Assembly (NCBI GenBank): GCA_019671005.1
Contig: CM033714.1
Span: forward strand, 82,699,909 to 82,763,908
From: Hibiscus mutabilis
Taxonomy: Eukaryota > Streptophyta > Magnoliopsida > Malvales > Malvaceae
Direction: 5' to 3'
Length of the DNA stretch: 64,000 nt
Below the pieces are notes generated by a model that was not told the DNA's origin, ran no database searches, and saw only the letters and a program-made list of their open reading frames with translations. Made by a program: the position numbers and the translations under genes. The first letter of the stretch is position 1, and every line of letters begins with the position of its first letter. Positions 1 through 9,993 of the stretch are shown in pieces.

Positions 1-2243
1 ATCGCCAGGGGAAAATATCGGTGACAGGGGATCATGCCAAGAATCGTCTTCTAGAGAGGACAAAGTTTGTCAAGGTGGAGTGTAATGTTGGGAATTTTCT
101 GTTTCCCATGTTATGGTGTTAGCTGGCGGAGGATAGGGTTGTACCTCGTGACATGGGGGAATTATCACCTATTGTCTAGAGGAGAAGAACCCTAATGGTT
201 GGGATAAATGAGACTTTGATATGTTTTTAGAGGGTTCTCTAGCGAACATGCCTACTTGTACAGAATTCTGGCCCTTCAGTGAAGGGGGAAATAAACGGGT
301 TGCTAGAATTCTTTTGGGTAGTGAGGATGAACCGAATGATTTCTTTTCTAAGTATATTGGCTCTTGCTTTCGCTCTTGGTAACATTGCATGGAAGACGCG
401 CCTTTAGGTAGGGTTTGCGAAGAATCCGCTCTCGTTGCTCCAAAGGGTTGTGCTGATGTGATTCAAGGGGGAAAGAAATGGGTGGTTTTGAGTTCGCCCT
501 TGTTTCTAACTCGGAGGATGAAGGAAGTTATCTGCGTTTGGAATGCAGGTCGAAGAGGAGAATGGATACTGGCAATGATTTATTATGGCCTTGAGGGAGA
601 ATGAACTCTTTCTGCTTATATGTATGCTTTGGTTCGTTGATTCTTCTCTTCTTTTTATATGTGTGTGTAGTGGCAGTGGTTTCTCCTTTGCGGGTCGTTG
701 GTAAAGAAATAGAGGATTGGATTACGGTGTTGGATACTCTACTCTTTGTTGCTAGCAGCGATTTGTTAGGTTCCCAAGGGCTAGTAAGAATGATGCCTTC
801 AGATGCTTTTTGTAGCGGGGACGTGAGTTCGCCCTATTCCTTAGCTATAGCTACCGCAGCGATGTCCTTAGTAGACGTGGTTCCCGCTGCTCCTTATATG
901 AGGATTTCTCCTGGTAAGCAAAATGCCTTTGTAGGAGTGTCGGTGGATGTTGTAGAGGTGGCGATTGAAAGTTTGGCAAGGCGAATGAGAGCTTATGGCT
1001 CAACGAGATGTCTTTTGGGTGGGGAAGAAAAATACTGGGAAAGAGGCCAGTGGTTGATGCTGGGGTTACTAAAGTTTTGTCGGGGTTAGGATGTGACACT
1101 CTACCTGTTTCGCTCGAACTTCACAGTTCCTCTTACGCGGTTGCGAGTGGCGCTGCTGGCTGAGTTTAACAAATAGAACACAATCCGAGTTTGTAGTCTA
1201 AACGAGTGAGAGGTCTGTTGGTCTCGGGCGTAAGTGAGAGGATGTGAAGGAAGGAAAGCGTTCTATGCCGAGAAGCTTTAAACCCGAAAAACACGAAAAA
1301 TATAACTACATAAAAGAAGCAGGGACTAAGTAGCATAGTTCATTATCTGAAAGGCGTTGTTAAACGCTTTCATTCAGACCCTACCTTGGGCGAGCGCATC
1401 CGATTCTAAAGCTCGTACATCTGATTCTAAACTCGCTAGAGAAACGAAGGATTTCTCTTCTCGTCACTCGACTAATGGGGGAGGTTATGAAATAATCGAC
1501 CATCATACGAGGTCTAAAAGTCGAGATTGAATGAATCACAGGTATGAAAGTCTCGACCAACAGGGAGTGGAATGTTCAAGTTCGAATCCAGGAAAAATGG
1601 ATTTAGCCGTCGAAAGCTCTGATTCAGCTCGTGCTCAGTGTGTAGTCCAAAGGAGTTTGAGAAAGCCGTAGAGTGAAGCTCAAGTTCGTCAGCCGCATGT
1701 ATTCATTTCATGTCAAAATTGCTCTAATTAGGTTAATGTTCTGTTCGATTCAAATAACTAGATGAAGTGAAAGCTCAAAAGCCGTAGAGGAGAAAGTGAA
1801 AGAAGAATGAACTCGGTTTTTGGAAATCATACAAGCTAGAGGAAAGGTTAAAATCCTCGTACTAAGGTCGAGTGACTGAAATGAAGTATCTGGAAAGGTT
1901 GCTTAGGTTGCATCATAGGGAAAGGGATAGGGAATATAGGTTCAAGGATCGGTACGGTTCGTGTTTTTATCCCTCACCAGGGCTCTAGAGTTGTAATCCG
2001 GTTCAAAGCAAGAAAGCATAGAGAGATACATTTAATCAAGTGATTCACGTGAACGTTTTACCTCTCTATATGCCAAGGGCTCCAAAAGAGCGGTTAGGAT
2101 CACTACCTAGGTTTTGAAGATAATTTGTCCAGGTGTAGAAGGATCTTCTTTTCTAGGCTCTTTCAGACCTAGTATTGAAAAGCCAGGTGTAGGAAGATCA
2201 TGTTTTTCTTTACAGAATGAGTGATCCCTACTTTCTGTAGAAT
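1..2243. other. Unidentified block of less AT-rich DNA
   Basis: This block is visibly richer in G and C than the rest of the window and has two consecutive plus-strand open frames (389-604 and 601-1089, the second starting with ATG that overlaps the stop of the first). The second has a hydrophobic N-terminus but resembles nothing I recognise. Phrases around 1381-1440 repeat (a 'gattctaaa..ctcg' unit occurs twice). Base composition and long non-coding open frames would fit a plant mitochondrial insertion (NUMT), but I could not identify a mitochondrial gene in it. It ends where a copia LTR begins. Confidence 0.3.
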
Positions 2244-2465
2244 TGTAAGAAATTCTCTCTTATTTTTATTCATAATAAATATAGGAATATATATACATAG
2301 GCATACTTTGTATTCTAGGTAACTAAATATCTTATAAAAAAACACAGTAGATACAACCCTAAAGAATATCTCTAAAAGTACCCTACTAAAAGATAACTTA
2401 CCCTAATTAACAGATACAGACTTTAATATATAGTATATTACTACTCTAATACGTATTAACCTACA
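2244..2465 (-). repeat. 3' LTR of a truncated Ty1/copia element
   Basis: Read on the minus strand this 222-bp segment starts TGTAGGTTAATAC and ends AATTTCTTACA, the TG...CA ends of an LTR. A purine-rich tract (TTGAGAGGGAGTG) lies directly before it and a copia pol C-terminus lies just upstream, so it is the 3' LTR. No second LTR is visible; the element is truncated near 2720. Confidence 0.7.
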
Positions 2466-2472
2466 CTCCCTC

Positions 2473-2715
2473 TCAAACTGGTGTGTGTATGTTGTATACA
2501 CCCATTTTGAATAAAAAACCATCGAAAGTCACTCTTGGAAGTGCTTTGGTGAAGACGTCAGCAATTTGACTAGTGGTAACAGTCCCATTATTAACCTTAT
2601 TATAGATGAAATGTCTATCTATTTCAATATGTTTAGTTCTTTCGTGCTGCACTGGATTCCTAGCAATACTCATTGCTAATTGGTTGTCAAATGATAAACA
2701 AACGTGAATGAACAT
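2473..2715 (-). pseudogene. Copia polyprotein C-terminal (RNase H) fragment
   Basis: The reading frame of about 80 residues carries the usual end of a copia RNase H domain: a D-N-Q triplet followed by HERTKHIEIDRHFI and later ADVFTKALPRVTFD. In full elements this is the end of pol, just before the polypurine tract and 3' LTR, exactly as found here. Everything upstream of the fragment (gag, protease, integrase, RT) is missing, so this is a 5'-truncated, inactive remnant. Confidence 0.8.
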
Positions 2716-2849
2716 TGAGTATTGTTTATTTTTTTCTTAAGAAGTCTGAAGTCTTGTACATTGAGTATTGTTTATTTTTTTATTTCATAGTTTTAATATA
2801 TACTTTAAAAAATTAAATATAATTCTTTTGGTATTAAAAATAATAAATA

Positions 2850-3073
2850 TGAATGGACATATATGAATAAATTTAAACGAACATAAACTAACATAAACGA
2901 ATGGATTACCGAATGTTCACGAACGTAAATGGACAAATGAGCTATTTTGTTCGTGCCTGTTCATTTAATTAAACGAACAAAAAATCTTATCCATATTTTT
3001 TCGTTTAATACATAAACTTTTCGTCGAACAATTTACAAACGATTCATTGAATGTTCGGTTAGTTACAGCCCTA
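2850..3073. repeat. Remnant of a hAT-type MITE
   Basis: AT-rich sequence with repeated 'aaacgaac' and 'cgttcg' words that ends in ...ttacagccctaa. Its right half matches the right half of the element at 62925-63442 (shared 'cgaacaatt', 'ttcattgaa' and 'ccctaa' end). The left end is not recognisable. Confidence 0.4.
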
Positions 3074-3230
3074 AGTAAGGGAAAAAAGGGAAAACTTTAC
3101 TGAGCGTGTACCTTATCAGGTTATTAGAAATATAAACAAAATTATAATAAAAATTAATGTTTTGCTATACACAGTCTTAAAGGCTATACATAAAAATTAG
3201 TAAATTTTTATAATTAATGTTTGGATGAGT

Positions 3231-4774
3231 CTAGAATGGGCGACTCATAACGCTAAATATTACTAGCGCAATACACCGTTGAACACTATTATTTTTAATG
3301 ATTTTAAAAAAATTATTAAAAAACTTAAATGCTCGATATCCAATTAATTACATTTCAAAGTAAAATTTAAAAAATATTCCATAAATTGTTCTCATAATTT
3401 CATCCATACTCCAACTCAATTAAATAAACTTTCCTTTATTTTTTACATAATATTTTCTTATAAATTAAAATTTACAAAATTATTTCCTTCCTCCTACCTC
3501 ATATATCTATTTTTTCTAATATATACTAATGAATAAAATTGTTAAAATAAAAAAAAAGACATTCAAAAAAATCTTTACCCAAAAATCAAAGAAGAAAAAA
3601 TAATAATATTATTATTAATAAAATCAATGTACTCCAAATTCAACTCAATTTTCGATGAGATGACTGCATTCATGATTCATCCTATCACTTTCGGGCGTGT
3701 TTTCCATTTTCTTGATTTGAGAGCGGAAGACAATAAAAAACTTGTTTGATTTATTTTAAACGTTTTTTGAAGCAAAACATGTGAAAAATAGATTCTTCGA
3801 CTGAGTACGAAAACAAAGAAAGAATGTTACATGAGAAGATAGGGTTAAAAAGAATGGAGAATTTATGATAATTATGTAAATGAGGGTTTTGTTTTGGTTT
3901 TTATAAAAATCATGAAAGACAGGCGAAAACCCTGTGAGCTTTGAGGAAAAGAAACCAGGTGAACTGCTTGGGTCTTGGGATTCACTGCCTTTTGTTTCTC
4001 GAGAAGTAGAATTGAATCCGAGCCATTGATTTTCACTAAAGAGAACTTGTTCAGCTTGTCAATGGTGACCACAACTAACTCGGAGCCATCTCTAAACAAA
4101 ACCCAGATCAAATTTTAGCAAAGAAATCAAAATCAAAAACTGGGTTTTCAATTCTGAGATCTGGGAAAGACGAAGAACACAAAAAGATGTTAACTTTTAT
4201 GTGTTCACCATTAATGAAAATTGAAAAACTGAAAAAGATGATGGGATATAGAGAGAAGTATGAACACCGAAGGAAAACACCCCAATACTTGAATATATGG
4301 TTAGAACTTGAAGGTTTAAAATAAAAATAAAAAACAGAATTAAATCATTTTAATCAAGGTACAACCAAAAGGTCCAAAAACACAGCTGAAAGAAAGTAGT
4401 GATTTTATCGAAAATTGTGTTGAGATTAGAACGGAGTGGTTAATAATTATTTTATTTTTCTTTCTTTGAATTCATGTGTTAAGTTTTGGGGTGTTTTTTT
4501 ACGAGGATAAAGATGATGTTTTATAAATTTTAATTTATAAGAAGATATTATATATGAAAAATAAAATTGATGTGAGTTTTTATTTAGGTAGGTTCATGAA
4601 TGAGATTGTGAGAATGATTCATGAGATAATTTCTTCTAACTTTATTTTAAAATATGATTAATTACATATCGAGTCTTTGAGATTTTTATTAATTAGTTAA
4701 AAGTCATTAAAAATTAATAATATTCAGCGGTGTATTGTGATAGTAATATTTAGCGGGATGCGTCGCACATTCTA
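3231..4774. mobile_element. Long terminal-inverted-repeat element (MULE-like, possible Pack-MULE)
   Basis: About 250 bp at the left end (3232-3490) is an inverted copy of the right end (4527-4773). The outer parts align as TAGAATGGGCGACTCATAA against TAGAATGTGCGACGCATCC, followed by an almost identical stretch containing GCTAAATATTACTA and CAATACACCG. The roughly 1 kb between the arms contains a minus-strand open frame at 3872-4111 and no transposase. No clear target duplication was found. Long TIRs enclosing non-transposon sequence are typical of Mutator-like elements that capture host DNA. Confidence 0.55.
3872..4111 (-). CDS. Unidentified open frame inside the long-TIR element
   Basis: This 79-codon frame contains a fairly protein-like middle part (FRDGSELVVVTIDKLNKFS and SDSILLLEKQKAV). 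I do not recognise a family. It lies between the inverted arms of a presumed MULE-like element, so it may be a captured piece of a host exon. It could equally be chance; a sequence search against plant proteins would decide. Confidence 0.25.
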   Translation of the reverse strand: MIWVLFRDGSELVVVTIDKLNKFSLVKINGSDSILLLEKQKAVNPKTQAVHLVSFPQSSQGFRLSFMIFIKTKTKPSFT

Positions 4775-5050
4775 TAATTTTTCTTAATATTTTTTTAAAA
4801 TGAAATTTAGTGGAATATAATATATATTTAATTGTAGATACAATTAATACTCAGTGATTTAATTCAGAGTATAATACCATTAATATTGATGTTTTTATAT
4901 AGAGTATACGTATTCTTGAATGCTTCCTGTATGGAGCATTACTTAGGCAAAACAAGAAAGGAACAAACACCAAAAAATTGCAATAAAAAATGATCGATTA
5001 TGGTCTTCCGCTACAAAAAGGCATTGTGATTCACATGAGAAAGACGATAA

Positions 5051-5287
5051 CTACGAAGAGAAATTTTCAAAGGAAAAACATATAAGCAATACATTAGTTT
5101 TCATATTAAGTGCATCTTGCAGAAGCATTGTTAATTGTCTGATAAAAACAAATGCATGTTGGTATGCAGTTGAAAGGTCCACTCGAGCAAGTTCTATGGC
5201 AAGAAATTGGATATGTTGTAATTTAGCTGCATTGACGAAGTGGCAGTTTAAAACATGGGTTTTGTTGATCTCTCTGAAACGTTTCAT
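5051..5287 (-). pseudogene. Noc2/REBELOTE-like gene fragment
   Basis: The frame opens with ATG at 5287 and reads through residues such as CHFVNAAKLQHIQFLAIELA and AYQHAFVFIRQLTMLLQDAL. The latter is the conserved Noc2-family pattern in which AYQHAFVFIRQLA.. precedes LR.AL. Noc2 proteins are nucleolar factors in 60S ribosome assembly and normally exceed 600 residues. Here only about 65 residues are preserved and the frame ends in unrelated sequence, with no neighbouring Noc2 exon seen. I read it as a gene fragment or pseudogene. The assignment rests on motif memory. Confidence 0.5.
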
Positions 5288-5299
5288 TTAAACAATCCG

Positions 5300-6115
5300 A
5301 TCAAAATACAAAAGAATTCTACACTATGATTGCTTTTATTTTATTTTATTTTATTTTTTTGACAAATTATATCTAAACCTAAACACTCAAATTATTCTCT
5401 CCCTTTAACTATTCAGGAAAGAATAAAAAACAGTAATAACAAAACTCTAATACAATAACAAAAGGTTTCTAAGTGAACAAACAAGTCCTGAAAATTTTTG
5501 CTCAAAGTTACATTCACAAACTCAACCTAAGCTTATATAGTTTTTCAAATTGGATTAATACATTTACAGAATGAAAAAGACTTGGTCAAGCACAAGTTCT
5601 CTTAATACCATGTTATCATATAACAAACCCAATTCTCGCCAGCAAATGAAATAGAAAAGTTTATGACCATAAGCGGTTTCAGTAAAATATGAACCTATGA
5701 GCCGTTTAAGTGAAAAATGAGGATATTTTTTATTAAAATAATTAAATTTGAATATTTTTATCTGTAAAATATGTGTAAAAGGTTTAAAATAAAACAGATA
5801 CGACCATAAGCGAATAGTCTTGACATAGCACCCCAAGTTAGACCCACCATTCAATAGCTCCTACCAATATTGCTCAAATACATTGTCCAACTTTACATTA
5901 TCGTTCATATTGTTTTTCCCAATGTAAAGAGTAAATGTAGGGAAAACAGTAGAATAGTGGGATCCAACCCTAAATCATCTTCTAATGAGCCACCAGCATC
6001 CTCCCAACTCCCAAGGCTTTGATAATTAAAAGAACATAAAAAATGTACAAATTATTATGTAATCTTGATCTTTGAAGAGAGGGAGACCAATAGAAATTAC
6101 CTTTCTATATATGAG
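5300..6115. other. Intergenic, no gene recognised
   Basis: AT-rich DNA with a short (TTTTA)n microsatellite at about 5335-5357. The end of the block is the 3' flank of the kinase gene. No conserved coding sequence seen. Confidence 0.5.
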
Positions 6116-7696
6116 TTAGGCATGTACAGGTATAGATGAGCTCATAGATACACATCCCTTTAACCGTTCGAGGATGGCGTTTCGGTTGACGAGTCCTGTG
6201 TGGGAAGTTAATGGAAGGCCCTCTTTAACGCATTCGTCGTGTTTTTCCAAGGCTGAAACGATGTCGCTGAAGTCCGGCCGCTTTGTGGGGTTCGCTGCCC
6301 AGCAGCGCTTTATGAGGTGCGCAAGTACTGGCTGGCAACTCTCCAGTAGCGGAGGTCGTTCATTCTGCCAAACAAAATGTTAACATTTAGTGGAAATGTT
6401 TATCATATGCAGTTCAAATTCTGTTTCACTGAAGAGTTGGATAATGTATAAATGTTAAATTGACGAGTCGGAGCATCATAGGTTCTCGGTGAAAGCTCTC
6501 AGATTCCGAAAGCAGTCGGTAATTCAACAATCCATAGTGATTATCAATACCAAAACAGATCACTGCCTTACGAAACAAAAACGATTCTACACATGAAATC
6601 TATAATACCAGAAGATGCTACCAAAAAACCGAAGAAAATTCGAATCTTCTATGGATATCTAACCTTTTCAGCCACAGCAAACGCAGCCTGCACAGGGGTC
6701 TTTCCTTGAAACGGAAGCAAAGCCGTTGTGAGCTCCCACAATACGATCCCAAAGCTGTACACGTCGACTTTCCTAGTAAACGGTTTCTCCTTAATAATCT
6801 CCTGCGCCATCCATCGGTAAGTTCCCATGTTCCCTTTAGTTTCTCGGCACTGTGTTTCCAGACACGACGTACCAAAATCTGCCACCTTAACCCGCATTTC
6901 GTCATTCAGAAGTAGGTTATTCGATTTGAGGTCTCTGTGTATCACACCCTGCGAATGAAGATACTCCATCCCTCGGGATATGTCGAGAGCTAACCTCAGG
7001 ATCGTCTCGGTCGAAAGCGAGTAGGGCTCTTTCTTGTTCAGGTACATCCTCAGGGTCCCTTGCGACATGTATTCTGTGATGATACAGTAGACAGGTGGCT
7101 TCTTACAAGCAGCAATAAACTGTACAAAGGCACAGACTTTAGCAACAACAAAAGCCTATACTTTTTGATTCATTTAACCAAGATAACATCAAAATCAAAC
7201 AAACAGAAACTCGAAAAACTCGACCATCCCCGACAATCATCGAAAACCAAGGAATAGAGAACATCTTTGCAACTCATACCTGAACTATATTGGGGTGAAA
7301 CAGACGAGAGAGCAGAGCAACTTCAGACTTGAACTGCTGCTCAAGCTTGGATCTCGTCTCCACCATTTGGTTCGGGATCCTCACCATTTTCACAGCAACA
7401 GCTCTCTGCTTGTAAATCCCACGGTAAATCCTACTATGAGCACCGGAGGCAAATTTGTTACCGATGAACAACTGGGAAAGATCGGCCGTCCACTCTTCCT
7501 GATCCTCTTTCGAAACTTCCCACGTCTCCACATTCTCCGAGTCCAAAATCATCGACCATGATTCCAAGCTGTCGAATCTCTTCTTTTCCATGTTCACCAT
7601 GTCGGGATTCAGCTGTGATCTCGACGATGAAGGGAGTTGCAAGCGTTTGCTCTTCGATTTCAAAAGGCGAAATGCATGGAAACATGAAGTTCCCAT
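6116..7696 (-). CDS. Raf-like (HT1-like) serine/threonine protein kinase
   Basis: Three exons: 7696-7280, 7119-6664 and 6364-6116, all joined in phase 0 (donors GTATGA and GTTAGA, acceptors ACAG and GCAG), giving 373 residues. The start is the first in-frame ATG. The kinase domain begins near residue 75. Seen are a glycine loop (ASGAHSRIYRG, 83-93), VAVK with catalytic Lys103, an alpha-C Glu125, HRDLKSNN (200-207), DFG (220-222), and GTYRWMA in the activation segment. The family is the plant Raf-like MAPKKK group C; the best-known member, HT1, controls stomatal response to CO2. The residue order after DFG and the LLPFQG..PVQAA segment fit HT1-like kinases. One oddity: the usual APE motif reads AQE (Gln246, codon 6802-6804). 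The short N-terminus (about 70 residues) is basic and Ser-rich. The gene stands alone, flanked by repeats. Orthology to HT1 itself is not claimed. Confidence 0.9.
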
Positions 7697-8973
7697 TGGG
7701 AAAATGAAAACTTTTTTATCAAGTCTATTTGATTTTAAGGAAATGGTTTTGGGATTTAGGAAAAAAAAGGGTTTGTTTTCGGTCAAAACAAACAATCAAA
7801 AGGTAGTTTTTGTTTTTCCTTCTGAATGTGTGAATTGATTTTAGGAAATGCATGAACTGATTCAAAAACATGGGTTTTGCTCAAAAAGAGGTCAACGGGG
7901 TTTCCATTTCCCAGAATTTTGGAGGGAAAGGGAAGTTTCATGGGAGGGAAATGAGATGCATGTAAACGAATAACAAGTAGCGGAAGTCGTTATGGGGTTT
8001 CATCATTCATGGTTTTCTGTTTGGTTTCATGGAAAATAAAGGTTAGAAATGAAGAGAAAATTCATGGGAAATTCAGAGTTTTTCCAGGGAAAAGCGAGAG
8101 TGGTGAATTTTTCACGGGGGTGCTGTTTGTGTAATCGGATTGAGCTGAGATGATTAGGTTCGTTTAGCAGCAGAAATATGAACTCAAAGCAGGGGATTTC
8201 AGAGGTATCTCGTGACTGACTGACTGATGCATTTAAAGCAATGACTTTTGAGAGATATAAAAAAAGAGTTAATTTCACAAGAAATCCCCAAATTATGGCT
8301 TTGATTCTAAATTGATCTTTAAACTTTGAAATGTTAACTCGGTGTTAAATGCAATGTAATAAAAATCTACACATGTCGAACAAGCCGATTGAATCAAGAA
8401 CTAATATGTTCAACAGTTTAGTCGACTAAAATCATTTAAATATGACATAAAAACATATTTACAACATGTAAATCAAATTTTAAACACGTGTATATTAACA
8501 ACATGATATGTTGAAAAAGGATAAAATGTATCATTGAAATTTAAGAAATTTATTTAGCATGTTAGATTAAAGTTACCTATGAGATAGATACTTACACTTA
8601 TGCACTTAAAATCTTATTTAATGTGTGTTAAATATGTTTGATGTCACATTCAATCTAGTTTTTAACACTGAAATTGATGGTTAAGTTAAGTAAAGGATAT
8701 AATTGACGTAATATTAATACTTTAAAATCTTAATTAGAACGCTTTGAAGTTTGAGATTTATTTTGTAAGTTGAAGAAAATTGGTGTAATTAACCCATATA
8801 CGAAAAGGAAGGTAAGAGAAAAAGAGGGGTGATATAGATTAAAGAGATTTTCTAACAAATCAGATTAGTCCAACTCCACTAGTTTGGATCATTAATGCTA
8901 AATGGCCACAGTGGCAAAAGCTTTCATTTCTTACCTTGTTTTAAGCTTTTGCCTTTTACTAACTTGTGTCCGA
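7697..8973. other. Upstream region of the kinase gene and AT-rich spacer
   Basis: On the minus strand this is the promoter and leader side of the kinase gene. A TATA-like sequence (TTTATATCTC, minus) lies near 8250-8260 and a TTGACC W-box-like core near 7889. Beyond 8300 the sequence is AT-rich with no feature recognised until the MITE at 8974. Confidence 0.35.
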
Positions 8974-9489
8974 TAGGGATTATCATTTGGTCCGAACTTA
9001 TCGAATTTCGACTTGAATTGATCTTATATGGTTGATTTTTTTTAAATTTAAGTTCAGGTGAGGTCGTCTTTTGTAGAAGATGAGATTTAATTCGAATTCA
9101 GAGTAAAAATACCTGATTAAGTCTGATATAATAATATATTTTTATTATAAATATTTAAGGATAATTATTATAATGCTTTGTTTCTATATTTTTCAATTAT
9201 CTCTTTGTTTTTTTGAATAAAAGTAGAATAATTATTACAATGCTATATTTCTCTATATTTTTAATTACCCTCTTATTTTGCTAAATAAAAATGAGAAAAT
9301 AATTTGTTTATTTATACGGAGTCGGGTCGAAGTCAAGTTTTACTCTAAAATATGGATTGAATTCATGGGGGGTAAATTATCATCAAGCCTCAGGTAGGGG
9401 TAGGGTGGAAACTTTAAATTTTTTGTTCGAGTACGAATTGACCAAAAACTTAAACCAATCCGGCCCGACCCAACCTATGATCACCCCTA
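8974..9489. mobile_element. hAT-type MITE
   Basis: The ends are inverted: TAGGGATTATCA on the left and TAGGGGTGATCA (reverse complement) on the right. Flanking 8-mers are GTGTCCGA (8966-8973) and GTGTAAGA (9490-9497), matching at 6 of 8 positions as expected for a decayed 8-bp hAT target duplication. Subterminal parts carry GC-richer words (ggcccgacc, gggtcga). No coding sequence. Confidence 0.6.
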
Positions 9490-9666
9490 GTGTAAGATAT
9501 ATCTATTTATATAAAAAGGCCGGTGGTTCAAGTATAAACGGAGTTAATATAAGTGATAGAAATGGTAAAATTATTTAATTTCAAAGGTAACAAGGAGTTA
9601 ATAGGTATTTAATTGTAAATTTAAAAAGTGCAAACTTAATTTAACAAGTATTCAAACTAATACAGA

Positions 9667-9675
9667 ATAAAATTA
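9667..9675. repeat. 9-bp target site duplication, left
   Basis: ATAAAATTA directly before the TIR of the Mutator-type element. The identical 9-mer directly follows its right end at 13266-13274. Confidence 0.8.
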
Positions 9676-9993
9676 GGTTAAAATACAAGAATTATCACCC
9701 AACTATCTTCTCTCTCTTATTTTGGTCACTCAACTTTAAAATTTTCCAATTAAAAACTATCTTCTCTATTATTTTATTATTATTTTGATGATGTGGAATA
9801 TTTAATATTATTAAATATAAAAATAATTTAAAATAAATAAAAAATATTTTATTATTATTATTAAATTTAAAAATATTAAAAAATAGTCGCTGCCGCCTGT
9901 CGTCACCGCCGACTTTCGGATCAACGGTCGTTTGATCCCAAATTGCACCAGGAGACTCGCTTTGACACATTGAGTTCAAATCCGGTGATTTTT

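Noticed and set aside
601..1089. 162-codon open frame with hydrophobic start as a membrane protein gene
   Set aside because: No recognisable family, no neighbours, and the opposite strand is open as well; long open frames are expected in GC-richer DNA.
1570..1595. tRNA B-box-like GTTCGAATCC
   Set aside because: No matching A box or cloverleaf could be built around it.
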